Assembly: GCF_018613695.1 (NCBI RefSeq)
Contig: NZ_JAGGPR010000008.1
Span: forward strand, 1-64,000
Reading direction: 5' to 3'
DNA length: 64,000 nucleotides
Source of the DNA: Arthrobacter sp. ISL-95
GTDB lineage: Bacteria; Actinomycetota; Actinomycetes; Actinomycetales; Micrococcaceae
Shown here: positions 56,573-64,000 of the stretch, piece after piece
How positions within the stretch are numbered: the first letter of the stretch is position 1
Layout: each line of letters starts with the position of its first letter
Notes under the pieces: model-generated
Databases searched by the model: none
The model's input: only the letters and a program-made list of their open reading frames with translations
What the model was told of the DNA's origin: nothing
Made by a program: the position numbers and the translations under genes

Positions 56573-58194
56573 GCACGTCAATCCTCACAGCACCGGAAGA
56601 GCTCAACTCCAGCTACGACGTCGTGGTGATGGGCAGCGGCGCGGCTGGGCTGGTAGCCGCTGTCCGCGCGGCGGATGCGGGTTTGACTGTCCTGGTTGTG
56701 GAAAAGGCGGCCTTGTTGGGTGGGACAACAGCCGCAGGGGGCGGCGTGATGTGGGTAGCGAACAATCACCTCGCCAAAGCTGCCGGCTACCAGGACAGCC
56801 ATGCCGACGGCGTTGCTTACCTTTCGGAGGCAGCCGGACACGTGATGACGGCCGAGGAGATTGAGTGGTACGTCGCCACGGCGCCGCGGGCCGTGGAGTT
56901 CCTCAACCGGAACACGAAGGTTTCCATGGTTCCGATCGCCCGTCCGGACTACCACATGGAGTGGAAAGGGTCCGCAAACGGTGGCCGCGGCTTGGACAAC
57001 AGCGCCTTTGATCCCCGGGATTACGCGGGCTTGTCAGAGCTGATCCGGCCGTCGTCGTATTTCCCGTTGCTCACCATGACGGAGCGGGACGAACTCAACG
57101 GCCGCGCCGCAGATTCTGCGCTCCTGGCGCGCCGGGCATCCGCCGGGATCCGGACCATGGGCGGCGCACTTGTGGGCAGCCTCGTTGCGAGTGCTTTGGA
57201 CCGCGGCGTTCACATTGTTGCCTCCAGTCCTGTGGAGGAACTGTCGCCCTCCAGCACCGGGTGGAACGTGGGTCTCGGTGGGGTTGCCGGCGCGCGCGTG
57301 GCCGCGATCGCCGTCGTGCTTGCCTCCGGCGGGTTCGAATGGAACCCGCGGCTCCGCAATGCTTTCCTGCCCTACCCGGTGACGCCGATCAGCGCCCCGT
57401 CCAACGAGGGCGACGGCCTGGAATTTGGGCTGAAGGCCGGGGCGGCTGTGGAGGACATGTCTGCGGTGTGGGGCGTGCCGGTCATTTCGACGGCGGCACA
57501 CCAGTACGATCGGCAGCGTTCGGGCCGGATGGGCAATGTTGAGATGACGCTCCCAGGGTCCATCACTGTGAACAGTGACGGGAAGCGGTTTGTGAACGAG
57601 GCCCTCAACTATCACGATGTCAGCCGGGTTTTCGCATCCATCAATCCCCACACCGGACGGCAGCAGAACAACCCGGCGTGGCTGGTTTTCGACTCGAATT
57701 ACTTAGCCACGTACTCCGTGGCGGGTTCCACTCCGGGTGAGCCCGCCGAATGGATGGTGTCCGCGCCGAGCCTCGAATTGTTGGCGATGGAAGTGGGCAT
57801 CAACCCTGCCGGTCTGGACGCTACGGTTGCCCGGTTCAACGAGGACGCTGCCCACGGGGTGGACACAGAATTCCGACGCGGCGCCACTCCGCAGGACCGT
57901 TTCCTGGGCGACGCCGGCAACACGCCCAACCCCTGCTTGGCGCCTTTGCTTGCAGCGCCGTTCTATGCGGTTCCCATCCATGCCGGAGTGCTGGGGACGT
58001 CGGGCGGTTTGGCAACGGACTTCAAAGGCCGGGTGCTCGACCACCGGCAATCACCCATCCCGTGGCTATACGCTGCGGGCAACGTCTCAGCCGGGGTGTT
58101 CCGCAATAACTACCCCGGCGGCGGGGCCACACTCGGCTCGGCGATCACGCGTGCCTTCGCTGTTGGGGAGGACCTGGCGGCCCGGCTCACGTAG
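56569..58194 (+). CDS. KstD-like FAD-dependent dehydrogenase 2
   Basis: In this 541-residue flavoprotein, DVVVMGSGAAGLVAAVRAAD forms the FAD Rossmann motif, then GGTTAAGGGVMWVANN, VVLASGGFEWNP, GSITVNSDGKRFVNEAL and LYAAGNVSAGVFRNNYPGGG at the C-terminus. It is the same family as the gene at 45514-47274 but clearly diverged and about 45 residues shorter. Ring dehydrogenation or enoate reduction is expected; the substrate is unknown. It is the last gene of the LysR-linked operon and is followed by a perfect hairpin. Confidence 0.85.
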   Translation: MSTSILTAPEELNSSYDVVVMGSGAAGLVAAVRAADAGLTVLVVEKAALLGGTTAAGGGVMWVANNHLAKAAGYQDSHADGVAYLSEAAGHVMTAEEIEWYVATAPRAVEFLNRNTKVSMVPIARPDYHMEWKGSANGGRGLDNSAFDPRDYAGLSELIRPSSYFPLLTMTERDELNGRAADSALLARRASAGIRTMGGALVGSLVASALDRGVHIVASSPVEELSPSSTGWNVGLGGVAGARVAAIAVVLASGGFEWNPRLRNAFLPYPVTPISAPSNEGDGLEFGLKAGAAVEDMSAVWGVPVISTAAHQYDRQRSGRMGNVEMTLPGSITVNSDGKRFVNEALNYHDVSRVFASINPHTGRQQNNPAWLVFDSNYLATYSVAGSTPGEPAEWMVSAPSLELLAMEVGINPAGLDATVARFNEDAAHGVDTEFRRGATPQDRFLGDAGNTPNPCLAPLLAAPFYAVPIHAGVLGTSGGLATDFKGRVLDHRQSPIPWLYAAGNVSAGVFRNNYPGGGATLGSAITRAFAVGEDLAARLT

Positions 58195-58214
58195 CCGCAC
58201 CTTGGGGACACTAA

Positions 58215-58243
58215 CGCTCGACGGCGACTACCGCCGTCGAGCG
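58215..58243 (+). terminator. Terminator after the second KstD-like gene
   Basis: CGCTCGACGGCG (58215-58226) pairs perfectly with CGCCGTCGAGCG (58232-58243) around ACTAC, 20 bases after the stop. Confidence 0.8.
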
Positions 58244-58249
58244 TTTGCG

Positions 58250-58306
58250 GTGCGAGGCCCGCTTTGCGCGCTATTCCTTGGTCGAAGCGCGCAAAGCAGG
58301 CCCCAC
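58250..58306. repeat. Palindromic repeat, family 2 copy C
   Basis: GTGCGAGGCCCGCTTTGCGC faces GCGCAAAGCAGGCCCCAC with CTATTCCTTGGTCGAA in the centre. It matches 45447-45507 closely and lies between convergent genes. Confidence 0.75.
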
Positions 58307-58320
58307 AAAACAAAGATGGT

Positions 58321-59052
58321 TTAGCGGGCGTAGCGCTCGGTGAAGTTCCTGAGCACCCGCATTGGTTCGGTCACGGAAGATCGGCGTGCTGTTTCAATGA
58401 GTTCATCGGCTGCGTGGGGCGGGAAGTAGCCGGAGTTCTTGTAGATGTTGATGCGGGTGATCAGGCCGTCGGCGTCCAGTTCGGGGTGGAACTGCGTGGC
58501 GTAGAGATTGTTCTTGATGCGGAACATGTGCACCGGGCATGCAGCTGAACTGGCCAACAACACGGCATGCTCGGGAAGTTCGCTGCACGCTTCCTTATGC
58601 CCAACGAAGGCTTCGAAGGAGTGCGGGACGCCCCGAAGCATGGGATCGAGTTCTCCCTCGGCGGTCAGGGTGATCTCAGTCGGCCCTACTGCTTCACCAA
58701 AACGACGATCAATGACGGCGCCCTGATGCACGCCCAACGTCCCGACGCCGTAGCAGGCACCCAGGAAAGGGAAGTCCTCGGCCACGATTAGGTCCAGCAG
58801 CGATGAGAGTTCCGTCTCAACCCGGATCTGGTCTGCGCTCTTCTCCTCCACAGGATCACTGGAGGTATAGGGGCTGCCGCCGACGATCACACCGGAATAA
58901 TCGGACAGCTCAAGGGGCGGCAAAGGCCCGGATTCCAGCCGGATACGGACCAATTCTTCCGGTTTCAGGCCGCAGTACCTGAGGTAGGCCTGGTACTCGT
59001 CATCGGTTGCGGCGTCTTCGGCGCGGGTGGCCAGCAAGAGAAAGGGCTTCAC
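58321..59052 (-). CDS. Class I glutamine amidotransferase-like protein
   Basis: The 243-residue protein has the GATase-1 nucleophile elbow FLGACYGVGTLGVHQG (Cys) and the His-Glu pair in QFHPELD. It resembles GMP-synthase-like or gamma-glutamyl-hydrolase amidotransferase domains that stand alone. The partner synthase is not adjacent and the substrate is unknown. GTG 59052 (VKPFLLLATRAEDAA) is the likely start by family length; the frame runs to 59148 without a good ribosome site. It is divergent from the MFS gene. Confidence 0.8.
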   Translation of the reverse strand: MKPFLLLATRAEDAATDDEYQAYLRYCGLKPEELVRIRLESGPLPPLELSDYSGVIVGGSPYTSSDPVEEKSADQIRVETELSSLLDLIVAEDFPFLGACYGVGTLGVHQGAVIDRRFGEAVGPTEITLTAEGELDPMLRGVPHSFEAFVGHKEACSELPEHAVLLASSAACPVHMFRIKNNLYATQFHPELDADGLITRINIYKNSGYFPPHAADELIETARRSSVTEPMRVLRNFTERYAR

Positions 59053-59202
59053 AGGCCCAGTCTGCGCGAGGAATGGCTGACCGACAAAGTGTGTTGCTAA
59101 CCGGAGGGGGTTTCTGACAGAGACTCCCTCGCATCGCCGTGGCTGCATAACGTTGTAGGAACCCCATGAAATAACTCATGACTCATTCCAGAGGAGCCAT
59201 CT

Positions 59203-60444
59203 TTGAAGCAGGACCCCGTGATCGTCGGTACGCCATCTTCCAAGGCGTCGCGTGCAGAAACGCAGCAACCGAAGAAGATCCCGTGGGGCGGACTGTTGGT
59301 ACTGGCTGCAGCCGGCTTCACGGCAGTGACCACCGAGCTCCTGCCCTCTGGCCTGCTCCCCCAAATCAGCCGTGATTTGGGAGTGGACGAATCCGCTGTC
59401 GGTTCGCTGACTGCGGTCTATGCTGCGATCATCGTCTTTACCGCCCTGCCGCTCTCCAGGTTCCTTGCCGGACGGGTTCCCCGCAAAACTCTGCTGATCG
59501 CCACCGTGCTGGCATTTGCGCTCAGCAACGTCCTCCTGGCCTTGAGCCCTACATTGGGCTGGGCGATCGGGGCGCGACTCCTTGGCGGCATCGCGCACGG
59601 CATGCTGTGGTCCAGCATGGCACCGTATGTTGCCCGCATCGTTCCCGCTCATTCCGTGGGCAAGGCCATGGCTGTGGTCTTCAGCGGCAACAGCATCGCG
59701 TTGGCCGTTGGCGCTCCCATTGGAACGTTGATGGGTTCCCTCATGACCTGGCGTGCCTCGTTCCTGGTCCTGGCTGGAGTAGGTGTCCTGCTGGCGGTTC
59801 TGGCGTTCTGGCTCCTCCCCGGCGCCCATGACCAAGCCAGCCAGGAGACTCCCTCCCTCCGGGCAGCCATGAAGCTGCCCGGCGTCGTCGCCATCGCCAT
59901 CGCGTGGCCTCTCTTGTTGCTGGCCCATTTCACGCTGTTCACCTACGTAGCGCCGTTCCTGCTCGCCTCCGGACTGCCGGAATCCGCCACCAGCATCTCG
60001 CTGTCCGTGGTGGGAATTGCCAGCCTGGTGGGTATCTGGATTGCCGGTATGACCGCTGACTCCCGCCCGCGCACCTCGGTGATTGCCGCCGTCGGACTCT
60101 TGACTCTGGCGTTCGCTCTGCTGCCCGCACTTGGCGGCACCTGGGTGGGCGCGTTCGGGTTGATGACGCTGTGGGGCATCGCGTTCGGCGCGGTGGGCAT
60201 CTACAACCAGGCCGCGATTCTCCGTGCCGGCGGTGAGCACAAGGATGCTGCCAACGGTCTCACCGTGGTGACCATCCAGCTGGGCATCGCCGTCGGGGCT
60301 GTCTATGGAGCTTTCGCTCTTACCTCGGTGGGTGCACAATTAGTGCCCTTGGCTGCGGCCCTGCCCACCGCGATCGCCCTGGTAATCATCATCGCCAGCC
60401 GCCGGGGAGGCTACCCCGCCGGGCCCCGTGAGAAGCGCCGTTAA
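59203..60444 (+). CDS. MFS transporter (DHA1/AraJ-type exporter)
   Basis: The 413-residue protein has twelve helices, with FTAVTTELLPSGLLPQISRDLGV as the helix-1 motif shared by AraJ, NepI and PbuE-like proteins, and FLAGRVPRKTLL as the loop motif. This group exports sugars, nucleosides or drugs. The start is a TTG at 59203 with AGAGGAG upstream. In a chromosome region rich in purine genes, purine or nucleoside efflux is possible but not shown. Its last codon overlaps the start of the GlnR-like box that precedes amt. Confidence 0.83.
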   Translation: MKQDPVIVGTPSSKASRAETQQPKKIPWGGLLVLAAAGFTAVTTELLPSGLLPQISRDLGVDESAVGSLTAVYAAIIVFTALPLSRFLAGRVPRKTLLIATVLAFALSNVLLALSPTLGWAIGARLLGGIAHGMLWSSMAPYVARIVPAHSVGKAMAVVFSGNSIALAVGAPIGTLMGSLMTWRASFLVLAGVGVLLAVLAFWLLPGAHDQASQETPSLRAAMKLPGVVAIAIAWPLLLLAHFTLFTYVAPFLLASGLPESATSISLSVVGIASLVGIWIAGMTADSRPRTSVIAAVGLLTLAFALLPALGGTWVGAFGLMTLWGIAFGAVGIYNQAAILRAGGEHKDAANGLTVVTIQLGIAVGAVYGAFALTSVGAQLVPLAAALPTAIALVIIIASRRGGYPAGPREKRR

Positions 60445-60509
60445 CATTCCCGAAACATGGTAGTGACGTGATCTTCACGCACGGGGGATTTCTGTAACTT
60501 ACCTGCAAC
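60441..60509 (+). promoter_or_regulatory. GlnR-like binding boxes upstream of amt
   Basis: TTAAC (60441-60445), GAAAC (60452-60456), GTGAC (60463-60467) and TTCAC (60474-60478) are each separated by exactly 6 bases. This is the spacing of the actinobacterial GlnR box (gTnAC-n6-GaAAC repeated). A second pair, GTAAC-n6-GCAAC, is at 60494-60509. GlnR activates nitrogen genes, including amt, under nitrogen limitation. Confidence 0.65.
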
Positions 60510-60584
60510 TTAGCTCTTCTGAGTCGGAAACATAGCTCACCGAATATTGATCGGGGGGTTGGACTCAATGAGAAGGGAACGCAG

Positions 60585-61910
60585 GTGGAGATCTCTGCGC
60601 AACACGTCTGGATGATGTTGTCGGCGGCAATGGTGCTGTTCATGACCCCCGGCCTCGGCCTGTTTTACGGTGGCATGACCCGCGCCAAGGCAGCGCTCAA
60701 CATGATCATGATGAGCTTCATCTCAGCCGGCATCGTCGGTGTGGTGTGGATCCTCTGGGGCTACTCGATGACCACCGGCGACGGCTTCCTCGGCCTGTTC
60801 GGCAACCCCTTTGCGCACTTCGGCCTGCAGGATCTGATCGGGTCGCCCGATCTCATCAAGGCCGGCTTCGCAGCCACCTTCGCCATCATCACTGTGGCCC
60901 TGATCAGCGGAGCTATTGCCGACCGCGCCAAGTTCGGCGCGTGGGCACTGTTCGTACCGATCTGGATCACCGTGGTGTACTGCCCGCTCGCCTACATGAT
61001 CTGGGGCGGTGGGCTCATGAGCGCCGGGGGTGCCATTACCCAAATCTTCGGCCAAGTCATCGACTTCGCCGGTGGGGCAGTGGTTGAAGTCAGTTCCGGA
61101 ACCGCCGCTTTCGTCCTCGCATTGATCGTGGGAAAGCGTCACGGATTCGCCAAGGACCCCAACCACCGCCCGCACAACGTCCCGTTCATCATGATCGGCG
61201 CAGCCATTCTCTGGTTTGGCTGGTTCGGATTCAACGGCGGCGCAGCAACCACTCCCGAGCAAGCAGGGCTCATCTGGATCAACACCTTGGTCACACCCGC
61301 GGCGGCAATGCTCAGCTGGCTCGTTGTGGAAAAAGTCCGTCACGGTCACCCGACATCGCTGGGTGCAGCGTCCGGCGTGGTGGCCGGTCTGGTTGCCATC
61401 ACACCTTCTTGCGCCAACATCAGCCCCCTCGCTGCCCTCGGCCTTGGCCTGGTTGCCGGTGCCGCGTGCGCGGTTTTCGTTGACCTGAAGTACAAGTTCG
61501 GCTTCGACGACTCCCTGGACGTAGTGGGCGTCCACTTCGGCGCCGGCGTCATCGGCACGCTCTCGTTGGGTTTCATCGCCTTCCCCACCGCGGGCACCGC
61601 TGGAGGCCTTCTGTACGGTGGCGGCCCGCAGCAGCTCATCGCACAGACAGTTGCCGTGCTGATCACCATCGCGCTGTCCGGTTTGGGCACGCTGGTGATC
61701 GGCCGGATCATTCACAAGACCATCGGATTCCGGGTTCCCCTGGAGCACGAAGTCACCGGAGTGGACCTCACCCAGCACGCCGAGTCCGCCTACGAATTCG
61801 GCCTCACCGCCCACGGCCACTTCCGCCAGCAGCAGGCTCACCTCTCGGCCCTGATCGCTCGGAAGCCGACTCCAGCTGCCCCGGAGGCCAAGGAAGACAG
61901 CTTCGCCTAA
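60585..61910 (+). CDS. amt: Ammonium transporter
   Basis: The 441-residue Amt/MEP protein has eleven helices and begins directly with the first (HVWMMLSAAMVLFMTPGLGLFYGGM). Other landmarks are FIMIGAAILWFGWFGFNGG with the pore segment, GAASGVVAGLVAITPSCANI, and VVGVHFGAGVIGTLSLG with pore histidines. A cytoplasmic tail of about 50 residues follows. It imports ammonium for assimilation. The start is GTG 60585. GlnR-like boxes upstream and a strong terminator downstream make it a single-gene, nitrogen-controlled unit. No glnK or glnD follows, unlike the usual amtB-glnK-glnD operon. Confidence 0.95.
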   Translation: MEISAQHVWMMLSAAMVLFMTPGLGLFYGGMTRAKAALNMIMMSFISAGIVGVVWILWGYSMTTGDGFLGLFGNPFAHFGLQDLIGSPDLIKAGFAATFAIITVALISGAIADRAKFGAWALFVPIWITVVYCPLAYMIWGGGLMSAGGAITQIFGQVIDFAGGAVVEVSSGTAAFVLALIVGKRHGFAKDPNHRPHNVPFIMIGAAILWFGWFGFNGGAATTPEQAGLIWINTLVTPAAAMLSWLVVEKVRHGHPTSLGAASGVVAGLVAITPSCANISPLAALGLGLVAGAACAVFVDLKYKFGFDDSLDVVGVHFGAGVIGTLSLGFIAFPTAGTAGGLLYGGGPQQLIAQTVAVLITIALSGLGTLVIGRIIHKTIGFRVPLEHEVTGVDLTQHAESAYEFGLTAHGHFRQQQAHLSALIARKPTPAAPEAKEDSFA

Positions 61911-61923
61911 AGGCCCCACCCGC

Positions 61924-61973
61924 AAAACAGCAGCCGACGGCGGAACGCGAGTTTCGCCGTCGGCTGCTGTTTT
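61924..61973 (+). terminator. Terminator after amt
   Basis: A perfect 19-base stem (61924-61942 with 61955-61973; core CAGCAGCCGACGGCG) begins with AAAA and ends with TTTT, 13 bases past the amt stop. Confidence 0.88.
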
Positions 61974-61984
61974 CTGCCGTCCCC

Positions 61985-62054
61985 GCCCAAGTAGGTACCA
62001 GTTGAGGCCGTTCTGAGCGCGCTGAAAACGCCCTTAACTGCGACTCGGTTGGGT
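61985..62054. repeat. Palindromic repeat, family 1 copy C (diverged)
   Basis: GCCCAAGTAGGTACCAG faces CTGCGACTCGGTTGGGT with GTTCTGAGCGCGCTGAAAAC in the middle. It has the same layout as 2073-2140 and 23067-23134 with more mismatches. It abuts the stop of the DUF1992 gene. Confidence 0.7.
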
Positions 62055-62650
62055 CATCCGGAGCCGTTCCAGAGGCGCTGCCACCATGTCCGGTGAGCTT
62101 CTCGTGCGGGTTCCGAATCCGGTGGGGCTGCCGTGTCCCTACGCTCCCGCCACCTTTCCACCTCCGCCTCCACCTCACGGAGCTTGGTGATCACGGGAGG
62201 GCCGCCCTGTAGTTGCCGCCGGGCTTCGACCACGCGTTTGTTAAAATCTTCCAGGATGTCCCAGACCTGTTTCTCGGTGTACTGCTGGTCCAACTTGGCG
62301 TCGAGCTCCGAGTCCTCAATTCGCAGCAAAATGGCGGGCGGTCCGATCCCGCTGAGCCGTTCGCGCTGAATGAGCCCTTTGACCCACCAGTCGGGGTCAT
62401 AGTGCTCCCCAAGATCGGGGATTGGCTTGCCGGCGTACTTGAGGTTGTCGAATTTGCCTTGTTTCTGGGCGTTCCGGATGAGGTATTCAACCCGCGCTGC
62501 GTCGTCTACTTTGCGGCGTTTCTCGCGTTCTTCGGCATCCGCGGCCTCGAGCTCTGCGTCTTCCTCGGCGTTCCCGCCCCAGGACCGCACCGCCCGCAGT
62601 TCGGCGCCCCGCTCGAGCTTCCGCCTGAAGGGGTTGTTCTCGGTGTTCAC
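62054..62650 (-). CDS. DUF1992 (DnaJ-homologue-subfamily-C-28-like) protein
   Basis: The 198-residue protein has the DUF1992 core EYLIRNAQKQGKFDNLKYAGKPIPDLG, then DPDWWVKGLIQRERLSG. The flanks are long, charged and helix-rich (DAELEAADAEEREKRRKVDD; KLREVEAEVERWRERRD), so coiled coil is likely. The family has no proven biochemical role. The start is GTG 62650. The stop touches repeat family 1 copy C. Confidence 0.8.
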   Translation of the reverse strand: MNTENNPFRRKLERGAELRAVRSWGGNAEEDAELEAADAEEREKRRKVDDAARVEYLIRNAQKQGKFDNLKYAGKPIPDLGEHYDPDWWVKGLIQRERLSGIGPPAILLRIEDSELDAKLDQQYTEKQVWDILEDFNKRVVEARRQLQGGPPVITKLREVEAEVERWRERRDTAAPPDSEPAREAHRTWWQRLWNGSG

Positions 62651-62784
62651 GTCCCCGCCACCTCCTCACATGGCAGCCCTCGCCTGCCGGAAATTGTGGT
62701 TTCTGAATCCAGTATTACGCACGTTGCCCTGGTTAATCCCCGTACCCGGCGCTCGTCGTTTGAAACCAGCGGGCACCTGTACCT

Positions 62785-62871
62785 CCACCACCCACTCTGA
62801 AATTGCAGCAGCCCCGACACGCCGCCATGAGGAGCGTGCCGGGGCTGGATGCAGCTCAAAGTGGGTGGTGG
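62785..62871 (-). terminator. Long nested hairpin after the SulP-carbonic anhydrase gene
   Basis: The outer arms CCACCACCCACTCTGA and TCAAAGTGGGTGGTGG and inner arms CAGCCCCGACACGC (62809) and GCGTGCCGGGGCTG (62834) nest to form an 87-base structure. It starts 30 bases past the carbonic anhydrase stop and probably ends that transcript. Confidence 0.65.
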
Positions 62872-62901
62872 CGGTCCGGCGGTCCGGCGCACCCTAAGGA
62901 A

Positions 62902-64000
62902 CTACGCGCGAACCGCCATGCTCGGATCCAGTTGCTCAATGCCCACCGGGGTCACCAAGACAACCCGTGCCGTGCAAATGTCATAGAACAAGCCGGTGGC
63001 CTGCACGTGACCGGATGCCAGGGCAGGTCCGGTGACCGGGTGTTCTTCCAGCTTCCGGAGTTGAAGGGCCACGTTCACCATGCTCAATTGGTCGAGTCGA
63101 CTGTAGCCCTCAGCCGCAGCAGCAAGTGCCACAGGGTGGCCGGCCAACAGGGCAGAGTAACTCGGCCGGGCGTGCTCCAGCCATGCATCGAAGCCGCTGC
63201 CCATGTCAGGGGCAGCCCCTTCGGCATCGGCAATAACCGCTTTCATCGCGCCGCAGTTGGAGTGTCCACAGATCACGATCGAGTCCACGGACAATCCCTT
63301 GACGGCGAAGGACAGTGCAGAGTCGATCGAGGCATCTCTGCCGTCATTGCACACCACATTGCCAATGTTCCGGAGTGTGAGGAGGTCGCCCGGTCCGCTG
63401 CTGGTGATCAGGTTGGGATTGACCCTGGAGTCAACACAGGCAACAAAGAGCGTGTCCGGGTTCTGTCCTTCGGTGAGATCTTGAACAAGGGGACGGACCT
63501 TGTCCGCGTGCCGCCGGTGGTACTTGTCGATCCCAAGGAGGATTGACCGTAGCGGCAGCCGCCCGCCGTCGTCGTCCGCTGGGGTGGCTCCGGAAGGCAA
63601 CCAGGACGTGCGGGGCGGCAGCGGGAACTCGCGCGGGTCTTGGCGCTGTGGGGTGTTGTCCTCGGCGTCGCTGAATGCCGTGGTGCCGTGTTCTTCGAGG
63701 ATCACCGACGCGCCGGTGTTGCGCTGCTGCTTTTGCCAGGCGACCAAGGCTTCGCGGAAGGCGTGGTCAAGGTAATCGGCGTTGAGTTCAACTACGACGT
63801 CTTGGCCTTCGGGCACGGAATGGAGGACCCGGTTGAGCCGGGGCAGCGCGAAGAAGCTGCACGAGCCGGCGATGGTGACGCGCCATGGCAGCGCTCCAGC
63901 GGAGGGGGCGTGCGCTTGGATCTGTGCCCGGAGCACACGCCACAGCACGCAGAGGGCGGCGAGTGCCAGGCCAATGATGACGCCTTCAAGGAGGTTGAGG
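62902..64000 (-). CDS. SulP anion transporter-carbonic anhydrase fusion, C-terminal part (partial)
   Basis: The frame is open from the right edge (complete codons from 63999). It first shows the end of a SulP membrane domain (NLLEGVIIGLALAALCVLW) and a STAS-like region (VTIAGSCSFFALPRLNRVL, DVVVELNADYLDHAFREAL). A linker follows, then a beta-class carbonic anhydrase domain with zinc ligands in VACVDSRVNP (Cys, with Asp-Arg) and CGHSNCGAMK (His, Cys). The fusion should couple bicarbonate or sulfate transport with CO2/bicarbonate interconversion. The N-terminal transporter helices lie outside the window. Confidence 0.88.
   Translation of the reverse strand, partial: LNLLEGVIIGLALAALCVLWRVLRAQIQAHAPSAGALPWRVTIAGSCSFFALPRLNRVLHSVPEGQDVVVELNADYLDHAFREALVAWQKQQRNTGASVILEEHGTTAFSDAEDNTPQRQDPREFPLPPRTSWLPSGATPADDDGGRLPLRSILLGIDKYHRRHADKVRPLVQDLTEGQNPDTLFVACVDSRVNPNLITSSGPGDLLTLRNIGNVVCNDGRDASIDSALSFAVKGLSVDSIVICGHSNCGAMKAVIADAEGAAPDMGSGFDAWLEHARPSYSALLAGHPVALAAAAEGYSRLDQLSMVNVALQLRKLEEHPVTGPALASGHVQATGLFYDICTARVVLVTPVGIEQLDPSMAVRA

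Noticed and set aside
60723..61925. A 400-codon minus-strand frame opposite amt
   Set aside because: Same cause: the opposite strand carries an intact Amt protein, and this frame has no ribosome site or known domain.

Overview
The window is 64 kb of high-GC, gene-dense chromosome from an actinobacterium, most probably a Micrococcaceae member close to Arthrobacter/Paenarthrobacter. The basis is codon use with G/C third positions, a homodimeric pyruvate dehydrogenase E1 (AceE) end, an ACT-domain malic enzyme, sugar ABC importers without their own ATPase, a GlnR-type box in front of amt, and a PL8 lyase whose active-site spacing fits Arthrobacter chondroitin AC lyase. There are no rRNA or tRNA genes, no CRISPR array, no prophage and no transposase. 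The genus is an inference from gene content, not from a search.

Region 1 (1-22,663) is a purine catabolism block. A minus-strand operon encodes XdhC, the xanthine dehydrogenase FAD subunit and a fused FeS-molybdopterin subunit, with a MobA-like cytidylyltransferase nearby. A second minus-strand pair encodes guanine deaminase and an AzgA-type purine permease. Plus-strand genes encode 8-oxoguanine deaminase, urate oxidase and a urate/xanthine permease. An IclR regulator then faces a four-gene operon of malic enzyme, malate synthase, an HpcH-like lyase (DUF6986) and (S)-ureidoglycine aminohydrolase. The wiring is guanine/8-oxoguanine to xanthine/urate to ureides to glyoxylate, then to malate and pyruvate. 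The uraD, uraH, allantoinase and allantoate steps are not in the window. A DUF559/AbiEi-like gene bracketed by a 36-bp inverted repeat sits in the middle.

Region 2 (22,744-33,750) has small household genes and then a glycosaminoglycan-type locus: an ABC importer (binding protein and two permeases), a Gfo/Idh oxidoreductase, a sulfatase, a GntR-LacI hybrid repressor and a Tat-exported PL8 lyase.

Region 3 (33,997-39,885) has a DinB-like gene and a tightly overlapped five-gene operon: phosphodiester glycosidase, GT2-GtrA fusion, DUF4956 membrane protein, VTC-domain protein and a beta-helix DUF4353 lipoprotein. This is the best candidate here for an undescribed cell-surface system.

Region 4 (40,300-45,439) has an MFS importer with a racemase-fold protein that lacks both catalytic cysteines, an orphan histidine-kinase-type ATPase domain and a class A penicillin-binding protein.

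Region 5 (45,514-58,194) is a catabolic island of unknown substrate: two KstD-like flavoproteins, an Old Yellow Enzyme, a Gfo/Idh dehydrogenase, a TIM-barrel isomerase, an MHS transporter, divergent IclR and LysR regulators, a YciI-like protein and a zinc alcohol dehydrogenase.

Region 6 (58,321-64,000) has a glutamine amidotransferase, an MFS efflux protein, the ammonium transporter Amt behind a GlnR-like box, a DUF1992 protein and the C-terminal part of a SulP-carbonic anhydrase fusion. At least three families of dispersed palindromic repeats lie between genes, and one copy is translated inside a gene.
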